This document shows positions 1 to 5,958 of a DNA stretch of 9,188 bases, piece after piece. A program made the position numbers and the translations under genes. A model generated the notes under the pieces. That model did no database searches. It saw only the letters and a list, made by a program, of their open reading frames with translations, and was not told where the DNA came from. Where the stretch lies: positions 1 through 9,188 of the forward strand of contig LADV01000184.1 in the NCBI GenBank assembly GCA_000961805.1. Direction: 5' to 3'. Source of the DNA: Peptococcaceae bacterium BRH_c23 (GTDB lineage Bacteria; Bacillota_B; Desulfitobacteriia; Desulfitobacteriales; Desulfitobacteriaceae). Every line of letters starts with the position of its first letter. The first letter of the stretch is position 1.

Positions 1-336
1 GATAGTGTGACGCTGATTGATGTCATTGAGCATTTTGAAAAAGGGGTTGCCTGGGATGTCTTGCGCCAAGTAGAAGAGATCGCTGCCAAAAAGGTGATTG
101 TCTTTACTCCCAGAGGTTTTTTTCAACAGCTAGAGGTTGATCATTACGGTTTAGGGGGAGAAAGCCTACAACGGCATCGATCGGGATGGGAGGTTGAGGA
201 TTTCCAAAAGCACGGTTACAATATTTTTATTTTCAGTAAGTTCCACGATCAAAAAAATTTAGCGTTCTTGAAAGTCTATGGTAAAGACGCTGAGCCCATC
301 GATGCCCTTTTAGCTTGGAAGGATTGCTGTCTATAA
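1..336 (+). CDS. Class I SAM-dependent methyltransferase, C-terminal part (5' end outside window)
   Basis: The reading frame is open from base 1 (first residues DSVTLIDVIEHFEKG) and stops with TAA at 334-336, so the N-terminal SAM-binding glycine motif lies upstream of the window. What remains shows the end of a Rossmann-type methyltransferase fold. 'LIDVIEHFEK' matches the post-II motif region of Methyltransf_11/23-like enzymes, followed by a strand reading VIVFTPRGFF and an 'HRSGWEVEDFQKHGY' segment typical of the late beta-strand region. The substrate cannot be read from this fragment. Its position beside glycosyltransferases and nucleotide-sugar enzymes makes a role in glycan modification plausible, but that is inference from context. 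The last two codons overlap the last two codons of the opposite-strand GT4 gene. Confidence 0.8.
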   Translation, partial: DSVTLIDVIEHFEKGVAWDVLRQVEEIAAKKVIVFTPRGFFQQLEVDHYGLGGESLQRHRSGWEVEDFQKHGYNIFIFSKFHDQKNLAFLKVYGKDAEPIDALLAWKDCCL

Positions 337-1326
337 GGTACGAGCTAACTTCAAAAGGTAGGCTTCTAGTTTATCGGCTGATTGCCGCCAAGTCCAAGAC
401 TGGGCGAAGTTTCGGCCGACTTGTGCAAGTTGATTCCGTGCATTTTGTTGAGTTAATAGATGAGCTAGTACAAGGGTCAGTTGTTGGATATCACTGGGGG
501 GAACGAGTAAACAGTTCTCTCCGTTTTTTGTATAATCGCGGTTACCGCCATTATCGGTGGTTACGACCGCTGTACCACAGGCCATGGCTTCTAATGGTGG
601 CATTGAAAAAGCTTCGAAATAGGAAGTCGACACAAAAATATCTGCCTGGGCATAGAATCGGGCCATCTCACTGTCAGAATGGGCCTTCACTATCTCATAG
701 GGCAGGGGTGCAGGGTAATGTGCCCCTTCTGTAGCGACAACCTGAACGTCAAAGGCAGGAACCAACTGAGCTAAACGCTGGCAGGCTTCCCAAAAGTCCT
801 CGGCACCTTTCCAAGTATAGCCATGTTCCTTGGAACGTAGGATATAAGCAATTGAAAGGCGACCAGTAGATAGAGATTTTTTGGGGTAGGGACAAAAAAC
901 CGTGGAGTCTACGCCCCCAGGGATTACGGTGCTATTTCGCCCAGTTCCTTGTAAAATTAATTGACGATGCCATTGAGATATGGCAATGATAGGAGCATTT
1001 ATAAGGTAAGAATCCAAAGCTTTTTTTTCTTCAATCCATAAAGGCTCATACCCCAGGCTAAGTCGAACGACTCGGCCTTTTTTTGATTCCCAGGCAGGAA
1101 AAACAGTCGGATAGAAATTTGGAAGTATGAAATCCGCAGGCGGCATTGTATCAGGAGTAAGTTCTTTAACCCGGGTAATTTTTGCCCGTACTGGCCAAGC
1201 CACAGAGGCGTTTTCAGGGAGCACGATTTCCACGCTGTGTCCTTTATCCACCATTTCATTGGCTAACTGATAAATAAAGCGTGTCCCCCCAGTTTCCAAA
1301 CTTACCACTGGAATAACTAGTTTCAT
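331..1326 (-). CDS. Glycosyltransferase family 4 (GT-B fold, retaining)
   Basis: This 331-residue protein would transfer a sugar from a nucleotide-sugar donor to a glycan or lipid-linked acceptor at the cytoplasmic face of the membrane. The N-terminal half opens with a hydrophobic strand and a glycine turn (residues 3-14, ending ETGGT), as in GT-B acceptor domains. The C-terminal half has the GT4 donor-site signature: E238 and E246 form the EX7E motif inside 'YFEAFSMPPLEAMACGTAVV', followed by a DNGG loop at 258-261. 'IPGGVD' at 135-140 is the usual interdomain segment. The ATG start is supported by a strong TAGGAGGG site (minus strand, 1334-1341) 7 bases upstream. The length is slightly short for GT4 (usually 350-400). 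It converges on the methyltransferase with a 6-base overlap, leaving no room for a terminator between them. Acceptor and sugar are unknown. Confidence 0.88.
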   Translation of the reverse strand: MKLVIPVVSLETGGTRFIYQLANEMVDKGHSVEIVLPENASVAWPVRAKITRVKELTPDTMPPADFILPNFYPTVFPAWESKKGRVVRLSLGYEPLWIEEKKALDSYLINAPIIAISQWHRQLILQGTGRNSTVIPGGVDSTVFCPYPKKSLSTGRLSIAYILRSKEHGYTWKGAEDFWEACQRLAQLVPAFDVQVVATEGAHYPAPLPYEIVKAHSDSEMARFYAQADIFVSTSYFEAFSMPPLEAMACGTAVVTTDNGGNRDYTKNGENCLLVPPSDIQQLTLVLAHLLTQQNARNQLAQVGRNFAQSWTWRQSADKLEAYLLKLARTL

Positions 1327-1408
1327 AGTTTAGCCCTCCTAAATGATACCGTAATTTGTTGTCTTTTCAGTGTATGTTGCGAGCGGCATCGAGGTGGCAA
1401 TATTTTAC

Positions 1409-1423
1409 ATATTAATCTAATAT
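1409..1423. promoter_or_regulatory. Possible operator: AT-rich inverted repeat between divergent genes
   Basis: ATATTA and TAATAT form a perfect 6-base inverted repeat around a 3-base spacer. The hexamer TTACAT also lies on each side (1405-1410 and 1423-1428). It is in the 198-base gap between the divergent GT4 and dehydrogenase genes, where a shared regulator could bind. AT-rich palindromes this short also occur by chance, so this is only a candidate. Confidence 0.2.
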
Positions 1424-1456
1424 TACATGATAATTTCTGGGAAAAGCATACCTCTG

Positions 1457-1486
1457 TTGTGTCAACAAGGCGTGGACTTCCATAAC
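1457..1486 (+). promoter_or_regulatory. Weak candidate promoter for the dehydrogenase gene
   Basis: A TTGTGT hexamer (1457-1462) and CATAAC (1481-1486) are spaced 18 bases apart, each matching the vegetative consensus at four of six positions. The -35 part lies inside a small palindrome, GTTGtgtCAAC (1456-1466). The position relative to the start codon at 1525 is reasonable, but the match is weak and other promoters are possible. Confidence 0.22.
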
Positions 1487-1524
1487 TTATAGTGATGAGT
1501 TAGGGGAAGGGATGGATCCAAAAA

Positions 1525-2568
1525 ATGAAGATTTGTGTCGTGGGTTTGGGTAATATCGGCTTTAATCTTTTCACTTACCTTAGTCATAAATTTCCGGGAG
1601 AGGTCATCGGCGTGGATGTGAACGAGAGTAGGGTCAGCGAATTACGAAGCAAGGGTTATAGGGTGACCTCGGATTATCGGGCATTAACTGGGATAAAGGT
1701 TTGGTTAATGGCTCCTTCCACAGGTAATCAGGGACAAAACCTATTTGCTGCTTTAAAGCAAATGATCATCTTTCCAGGCTCTTTGATCTCCATTGAATCA
1801 ACGTTGCCCCCAGGAACTATGAGGCGCGTGCGTGAATTTTTAGAAGGAAAAGGGTTTGAGTTAGGAACTGATATTTTCGTGATCCATGTTCCCCATAGGG
1901 TAATGTTTGGTGTCGACAAAACTGTTTGTGATACCCCGCGGGTAATGGGAGCCTTTACAAAAGCCTGCTTAGAAAAAGGACGTCAATTTTATGTTCCATT
2001 GGTTCCCCTTCTAGTGGAAGTTTCTGACGTCCGGATAGCGGAGTTATCTAAGGTGGTTGAAAATGTCAAGCGCTACATTGATATAGCCTTTGCTCAGGAG
2101 ATTTATGGCTATTGTGTTACCCAAGGAATGGATTATGACGATCTAAGAATGGCTGTCAATAGTAAGAGTAACGTCGAGCTGCTAGGTACTGACTGGGGTA
2201 TTGGTGGAGAGTGTCTGCCTAAGGACATGAGTTTCTTGCGAACAGTTTGTCCCTCCACTTTGTTGGAAGGGGCTGAACAAGCGGATCAGGACTATCGAGA
2301 TCGAATCGTGAACCAGGTGGGCAGTGGTAAAGAGGTCTTGGTCAGAGGTTTGAGCTATAAAACAGGAGTGAAGGATCTTAAGCATAGTAGAGGGGTTGAT
2401 TTGGTCAGAGCTTTAGAGGCAACCGGAAATACTGTCTGGGTTGAAGATCCCTTATTTTCGTCGGCTGAGCTAAGTGGAGCGGGCTTTAACTCCATTAATG
2501 AGGTTGATCAGGATCAAGTAGTAGATCGGTTAGTACTGGATCGACAAAAGGCCTTAGACATTAAATAA
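1525..2568 (+). CDS. UDP-glucose/UDP-ManNAc dehydrogenase-family protein (compact)
   Basis: This 347-residue protein resembles the family that oxidises C6 of a nucleotide sugar twice with NAD+ to give a uronic acid donor such as UDP-GlcA or UDP-ManNAcA. Residues 1-50 form an N-terminal Rossmann domain (VVGLGNIG, then acidic VDVNE at 30-34). 'ESTLPPGT' at 91-98 matches the family STxxPGT motif. The central helix segment carries K176 and N180. 'GGECLPKD' at 227-234 includes the expected catalytic C230. The C-terminal domain begins with GLSYKTGVKDLKHSR, in place of the common FKxxTxDxRxS. Oddities are the length, well under the usual 400-450 residues, and 'HVPHRV' where the family normally has a PER motif. 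The ATG start has only a loose purine-rich ribosome site (1502-1516). Substrate specificity cannot be decided, so no symbol is given. Confidence 0.82.
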   Translation: MKICVVGLGNIGFNLFTYLSHKFPGEVIGVDVNESRVSELRSKGYRVTSDYRALTGIKVWLMAPSTGNQGQNLFAALKQMIIFPGSLISIESTLPPGTMRRVREFLEGKGFELGTDIFVIHVPHRVMFGVDKTVCDTPRVMGAFTKACLEKGRQFYVPLVPLLVEVSDVRIAELSKVVENVKRYIDIAFAQEIYGYCVTQGMDYDDLRMAVNSKSNVELLGTDWGIGGECLPKDMSFLRTVCPSTLLEGAEQADQDYRDRIVNQVGSGKEVLVRGLSYKTGVKDLKHSRGVDLVRALEATGNTVWVEDPLFSSAELSGAGFNSINEVDQDQVVDRLVLDRQKALDIK

Positions 2569-2652
2569 AGGGTCACAGATCAACTGAGAAACTGTCAGCA
2601 AAAATTCAAACGATTCTTGTGGCTTAAAAGAGTGGAAAAAGGAGCAGATACG

Positions 2653-3570
2653 ATGGCCAAAATTTTAGTAACGGGTAGTAAAGGAACCCTAGGTTCGCGA
2701 TTAGTAGAAGTACTTCAATATAGAGGACATGATGTATGGGAAGTTGATTTGCAACATCATCTCGGGGAGAAGTATATTAGGGCGGACATCTCTGAGTATC
2801 GTCAGTTAGAACGTGTTTTTGAGCAAAACTATGATTATGTCTTTCATTTAGCTGCAGAATTTGGCCGTATTAATGGAGAACATTATTATGACACATTATG
2901 GAAAACAAACGTAATCGGAACCCGTAATATTTTGGAATGGCAATTAAAAAAAGGATTTAAACTGATCTTTACAAGCTCCTCTGAAATTTACGGAGAAGCA
3001 GCAGAACCCTTGTTAACAGAGGATTTACCATTAAAAAAGACAATTATTCAGCATAATGACTATGCTTTAACCAAGTGGGCTAATGAGGTTCAGGTGATCA
3101 ACTTCGAAAAGAAATATGAATCTCCGATCGTAAGACTGCGCTTATTCAATGCTTACGGTCCGGGGGAGTACTATCACTCTTACCGTAGTGTTGTTTGTCT
3201 CTTTATCTATCGAGCGCTAAGGGGTATTCCTTATGAGGTTTATGAAGGCTACTACCGTGTCTTTATGTATGTCGATGATTTAATCCCGACTATAGCCAAT
3301 GTGGCAAAAAACTTCAAGCCAGGTGAGGTGTATAACATCGGGGGAACGGAATATCGCAGCGTCAAAGATTTAAGTGAATTAGTGCTCAACTATACGGAGG
3401 GTGATCCGAAATTAGTAAAGTATCTTCCCGAAGACAAACACAATACAGTCAGCAAACGACCGGATATTGGCAAAGCAAGGGCTGATCTGGGTCATGAACC
3501 TAAGGTGCTGCTAGAAGAAGGATTGCCCATTACCGTAGAGTGGATGAAAATGATTTATCGTAGTTCGTAG
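2653..3570 (+). CDS. NAD-dependent sugar epimerase/dehydratase (extended SDR)
   Basis: This 305-residue extended short-chain dehydrogenase would act on a nucleotide sugar (4-epimerisation or 4,6-dehydration). The N-terminus has the GxxGxxG NAD-binding motif (G8, G11, G14 in TGSKGTLG). 'VFHLAAEFGR' at 63-72, the serine run SSSEIYG at 108-114, and catalytic Y137-x3-K141 (YALTK) complete the active-site set. 'RLRLFNAYGPGEYY' and 'YVDDL' are typical of the GalE/RfbB/Gmd-type group. I chose the ATG at 2653 because AAAGGAG (2638-2644) lies 8 bases upstream. A TTG at 2617 is in frame but would add 12 unconserved residues. It follows the dehydrogenase by 84 bases with no terminator seen, so co-transcription is likely. 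The final codons (RSS-stop) lie inside a TCGTAGT heptamer repeat, which may have replaced the native C-terminus. Substrate unknown. Confidence 0.85.
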   Translation: MAKILVTGSKGTLGSRLVEVLQYRGHDVWEVDLQHHLGEKYIRADISEYRQLERVFEQNYDYVFHLAAEFGRINGEHYYDTLWKTNVIGTRNILEWQLKKGFKLIFTSSSEIYGEAAEPLLTEDLPLKKTIIQHNDYALTKWANEVQVINFEKKYESPIVRLRLFNAYGPGEYYHSYRSVVCLFIYRALRGIPYEVYEGYYRVFMYVDDLIPTIANVAKNFKPGEVYNIGGTEYRSVKDLSELVLNYTEGDPKLVKYLPEDKHNTVSKRPDIGKARADLGHEPKVLLEEGLPITVEWMKMIYRSS

Positions 3571-3599
3571 TTCGTAGTTCCAATTTCGAACATCGATTA
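3558..3599 (+). repeat. TCGTAGT heptamer repeat, left copy of a flanking repeat pair
   Basis: Three perfect head-to-tail copies of TCGTAGT occupy 3558-3578. They are followed by a tail that ends TTCGAACATCGATTA (3585-3599) and contains the palindromes TTCGAA and ATCGAT. The first copies supply the last codons and stop of the epimerase gene. A related copy lies at 3687-3714 on the other side of a long hairpin. Function unknown; it may be a boundary of a small non-coding repeat element. Confidence 0.75.
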
Positions 3600-3616
3600 C
3601 GCCCCTGGATAATTTC

Positions 3617-3657
3617 AACTTACTTCAGATGGAATAAGCCTCCATCTGAAGTAAGTT
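3617..3657 (+). terminator. Perfect 17-bp hairpin between epimerase and GT2 genes
   Basis: AACTTACTTCAGATGGA (3617-3633) and its exact reverse complement (3641-3657) enclose the 7-base loop ATAAGCC. The stem is unusually long and perfect. The sequence after it (TTCCTATATCC) has only a weak T tract, so it may terminate or attenuate transcription from the epimerase, stabilise the upstream mRNA, or be the core of the repeat element formed with the flanking heptamer repeats. The structure is certain from the sequence; its role as a terminator is not. Confidence 0.5.
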
Positions 3658-3686
3658 TCCTATATCCTATGGCTAACCGCCACTAG

Positions 3687-3714
3687 TCGTGGTTCGTAGT
3701 TCGAATATCGATTA
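3687..3714 (+). repeat. TCGTAGT heptamer repeat, right copy
   Basis: TCGTGGT and TCGTAGT (3687-3700) are followed by TCGAATATCGATTA. TTCGAATATCGATTA (3700-3714) matches 14 of 15 bases of the left copy at 3585-3599, in the same orientation. The repeat ends just before the AAGGAGG ribosome site of the GT2 gene. Confidence 0.7.
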
Positions 3715-3732
3715 TGTAAGGAGGGGCCCCTA

Positions 3733-4437
3733 ATGCTAATGCCTACAGTCAGTGTCGTTATCCCCACGTACAATCACGCCCGGTATCTTCCTTATGCGCT
3801 TGACAGTGTCATCGATCAGAACTATCCAAATCTGGAGGTTTTCGTCATTGATGATGGTTCCACCGATGGAACAGCCGAACTCGTGAAGCCATATCGTTCA
3901 AAAATTAACTATGTCTATAAGGGAAATGGGGGAACACCCAGCGCGTTAAATCTTGGGCTATCTCTTGTAACGGGTAAGTACGTTTGCTGGTTAAGTGCAG
4001 ATGACGTACTAATTGGTGATAAGGTGTCTAAACAGGTGGGATTGATGGAACGTGATCCGAGTCTCGGTTTTAGCTACACGAGCTTTGTGGTGATTGATGC
4101 CAACGGCGTAAAGCAATATGAGGTTAATTCACCATATTTCCCCAACAAGAAGGAAATGGTGAAGAAGCTCATGGAGGGCTGCTTTATTAACGGGTCTTCC
4201 GTGATGATGAGAAGTTCTGCATTAAAGATAATAGGATATTTCGACGTAAATCTGCCCCAAGCCCATGACTATGATTTGTGGTTTCGCTTTCTTCGGCATT
4301 ATTCTTGCGGATTTTTAGAGGAACCTCTGTTGGCTTATCGTTGGCACGGTGAAAATATGAGTCAAAATCCCAACGAAGCATGTTCTCTGATTGTAAAAGA
4401 GAGAGCCAAACGGCTATTTCCTGAGTGTTTAAATTAA
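3733..4437 (+). CDS. Glycosyltransferase family 2 (GT-A fold)
   Basis: This 234-residue inverting glycosyltransferase probably adds a sugar to a surface glycan in the cytoplasm. The N-terminal strand VSVVIPTYNHARYLPYALDS (6-25) is the classic GT2 opening. D40-D41 in 'VIDDGSTDGT' bind the nucleotide. 'GNGGTPSALNLGL' (64-76) and the DXD-equivalent 'SADD' (D90-D91) complete the donor site. 'HDYDLWFRF' (178-186) carries the likely catalytic acidic residues. There is no transmembrane segment, and the protein is close to a minimal GT2 domain. The start at 3733 has AGGAGG (3719-3724) 8 bases upstream; an in-frame ATG at 3739 is possible but spaced worse. It is separated from the epimerase by the repeat-hairpin element and is followed after 36 bases by the protease-like gene. 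Donor and acceptor unknown. Confidence 0.9.
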   Translation: MLMPTVSVVIPTYNHARYLPYALDSVIDQNYPNLEVFVIDDGSTDGTAELVKPYRSKINYVYKGNGGTPSALNLGLSLVTGKYVCWLSADDVLIGDKVSKQVGLMERDPSLGFSYTSFVVIDANGVKQYEVNSPYFPNKKEMVKKLMEGCFINGSSVMMRSSALKIIGYFDVNLPQAHDYDLWFRFLRHYSCGFLEEPLLAYRWHGENMSQNPNEACSLIVKERAKRLFPECLN

Positions 4438-4473
4438 ACCCAAGCGTTGGGAGAGAGGAATGATGGGGGAATT

Positions 4474-5415
4474 ATGATGGATAGGCTAGATGATCAAAGC
4501 AAAAGGAATCTATTAACCCTCCCTCAGGTAATTGGGGTAGGATATGGTTTTAAAGAAGTTAAGGGTGTAAAAACTGATCAGGAATCTATTATTGTCTTAG
4601 TAAATAAAAAACTTCCTCCTGAGCAGCTTGCTGACCATGAACTTGTACCCAAGAATGTTAACAGTATGGTGACGGATGTTATTGAAGTGGGAGAACTAAA
4701 AGCATTGAAAGTGGAAATGTTAGAACCGCTCCAAAGTCGTACTGAAAAGGTAAGACCTGCGCCTCCAGGGGTGAGCATTGGTCATTATTTAATTACGGCT
4801 GGGACTTTCGGAGCAGTGGTTTATGACAATTCCAGCGTTCAGCCGATGATCCTTTCAAATAATCATGTCCTCGCGAATTCTACGAATGGCAACGACCAAA
4901 GGGCCAGTATCAATGATCGAATCTATCAACCTGGGCCCGTTGATTTTGTCCACACCGATCTTGGCTACGCAGATCGACAGTATATTATTGCCTGCTTGAA
5001 ACGATTTGTTAATTTAGCCGATTACCCGGCAATTAATGTGGTAGATTGTGCTATTGGCGAGCCGTTGGAAAATAGCATGATCATTCCGGACATTCTCGAT
5101 ATCGGTTTGGTACAAGGAGTCACTACTCCAGTTTTAAATATGGAAGTCAAAAAATCGGGACGAACTACTGGCTTAACGTTTGGTCAGATTACAGCTCTTG
5201 ATGCTATGGTCAATGTGCAGTACGGGCCGGGACGAGTTCTGCGTTTTGATCACCAAATCATTACCACCAATATGTCCTCGCCAGGAGACAGCGGTTCCCT
5301 CCTGTTAGATGACAATAACTTGGCAGTTGGATTGCTGTTTGCCGGTTCCAATACTGTAACGGTACACAATCCAATTCAAGATGTTTTGGATTTACTGAGT
5401 GTTAATTTCGGTTAG
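4474..5415 (+). CDS. Trypsin-fold (S1-like) serine protease-like protein, no signal peptide
   Basis: This protein is 313 residues from the ATG at 4474. Residues about 12-75 form an N-terminal module ('VIGVGYGFKEVKG', 'IIVLVNKKLP', 'VTDVIEVGE') that I recall in front of trypsin-like peptidases of this bacterial type. The protease part carries an apparent catalytic set: H131 in 'LSNNHVLA', D191 in 'VVDCAIGEP' and S273 in 'SPGDSGSLL'. The segment KSGRTTGLTFGQI (227-239) is also typical of this group. No signal peptide or membrane segment is present, so it is cytoplasmic, released on lysis, or acts in the mother cell if this is a spore locus. ATG codons at 4474 and 4477 are both usable, with a GGGGGA purine site at 4465-4470; an in-frame TTG at 4447 is less likely. 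The two paralogous beta-rich proteins downstream are possible substrates, which is inference from gene order only. Confidence 0.82.
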   Translation: MMDRLDDQSKRNLLTLPQVIGVGYGFKEVKGVKTDQESIIVLVNKKLPPEQLADHELVPKNVNSMVTDVIEVGELKALKVEMLEPLQSRTEKVRPAPPGVSIGHYLITAGTFGAVVYDNSSVQPMILSNNHVLANSTNGNDQRASINDRIYQPGPVDFVHTDLGYADRQYIIACLKRFVNLADYPAINVVDCAIGEPLENSMIIPDILDIGLVQGVTTPVLNMEVKKSGRTTGLTFGQITALDAMVNVQYGPGRVLRFDHQIITTNMSSPGDSGSLLLDDNNLAVGLLFAGSNTVTVHNPIQDVLDLLSVNFG

Positions 5416-5435
5416 TGTTCATGATGGACTGTATT

Positions 5436-5441
5436 TATAAT
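5436..5441 (+). promoter_or_regulatory. Candidate -10 box upstream of the small beta-rich protein
   Basis: A perfect TATAAT lies 30 bases before the ATG at 5471, but no convincing -35 hexamer is found 16-18 bases upstream (the best is TTAGTG at 5412-5417). It could be an extra promoter inside the same-strand gene run, or chance. Confidence 0.2.
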
Positions 5442-5470
5442 GGTACAAAGCAGAGAGGAGGCCTTAAAAG

Positions 5471-5821
5471 ATGTTATACGTAACGACGGGCATCTTGGAA
5501 AATACGGCTATTGCAGGAGTGAGGCCGACGTCCACAGCTGATTTAAGAATCACTAATGACGGCCTAATTAACGATATGGTGCAAATCATTGGTTTTTATA
5601 TTGAAGGGACGACGAAGGTGCAGTATGTCAGTGAGATTATCACTATAGAACCGGGGGGAGCACTGTACAGAAGTTACTATGCCAATTTCGACGCATTTGA
5701 ATTCCAGTTTATGACCGTCAATAATTCTATACAGATCTCAGTTTGGGGTAAAGATGCCAATAACAATCTAAATCCAGCGCATCGGGTGCTACCTTCAGAG
5801 CTTAATGCTATTCCGTTATGA
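5471..5821 (+). CDS. Small beta-rich protein, paralogue of the next gene's N-terminal domain
   Basis: This 116-residue protein belongs to no family I can name. It is almost certainly real: AGGAGG (5456-5461) sits 9 bases before the ATG, and residues 1-111 align without gaps to residues 1-111 of the next gene's product at about 48% identity by hand count. Conserved blocks are 'ITTG/VTTG', ENT, GVRP(T/S)ST, GFY, 'PGxA', 'YYAxFDAFEFxF', GKDA and LP(S/A)EL. Alternating hydrophobic and polar residues suggest a beta-sandwich. There is no signal peptide, no cysteine and no transmembrane segment. The domain could be a self-assembling or layer-forming surface module. Spore appendage (Ena, DUF3992-like) proteins were considered, but the N-terminal cysteines expected there are absent. 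Likely co-transcribed with the protease-like gene 55 bases upstream. Confidence 0.75.
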   Translation: MLYVTTGILENTAIAGVRPTSTADLRITNDGLINDMVQIIGFYIEGTTKVQYVSEIITIEPGGALYRSYYANFDAFEFQFMTVNNSIQISVWGKDANNNLNPAHRVLPSELNAIPL

Positions 5822-5832
5822 AAATAGGGATG

Positions 5833-5855
5833 ATGTATCCTCGGGTAGGATACAT
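5833..5855 (+). terminator. Small hairpin after the small beta-rich gene
   Basis: ATGTATCCT and AGGATACAT form a perfect 9-bp stem around the 5-base loop CGGGT, 11 bases after the stop codon. No T run follows, so it is a weak terminator or an mRNA 3'-end stabiliser rather than a standard intrinsic terminator. Confidence 0.4.
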
Positions 5856-5885
5856 TGGAAACTTGGATTGCGACAAGCAAAGATT

Positions 5886-5914
5886 TTCACCGAACTTGTA
5901 CCCATTCATATAAT
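5886..5914 (+). promoter_or_regulatory. Candidate promoter for the YVTN-repeat gene
   Basis: A perfect TATAAT (5909-5914) has TTCACC (5886-5891, four of six matches to TTGACA) exactly 17 bases upstream. It lies 45 bases before the GTG start and after the upstream hairpin, so the gene may have its own promoter. The same bases can be read as a mother-cell sigma-K-like site (CACC at 5888-5891, then CATATAATG at 5907-5915, near CATAnnnTA, with a 15- rather than 16-base gap). The -10 box lies between inverted heptamers CTTGTAC (5895-5901) and GTACAAG (5927-5933), which could be an operator. Confidence 0.4.
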
Positions 5915-5958
5915 GTCATAACTTTTGTACAAGATTATTTGAATGGAGGTAATAGCCA

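Noticed and set aside
315..734. Plus-strand open frame of 139 codons
   Set aside because: It lies opposite the well-supported GT4 gene and shows no protein family features.
1343..1348. TATCAT as a -10 box for the GT4 gene (minus strand)
   Set aside because: Transcription would begin within or after the ribosome site at 1334-1341, leaving no usable leader.
2617..2652. TTG start adding 12 residues to the epimerase
   Set aside because: The ATG at 2653 has AAAGGAG at ideal spacing and begins directly at the Rossmann strand, as the family does.
3558..3714. CRISPR array
   Set aside because: The repeated unit is only seven bases in direct contact, with no spacers of regular length and no cas genes.
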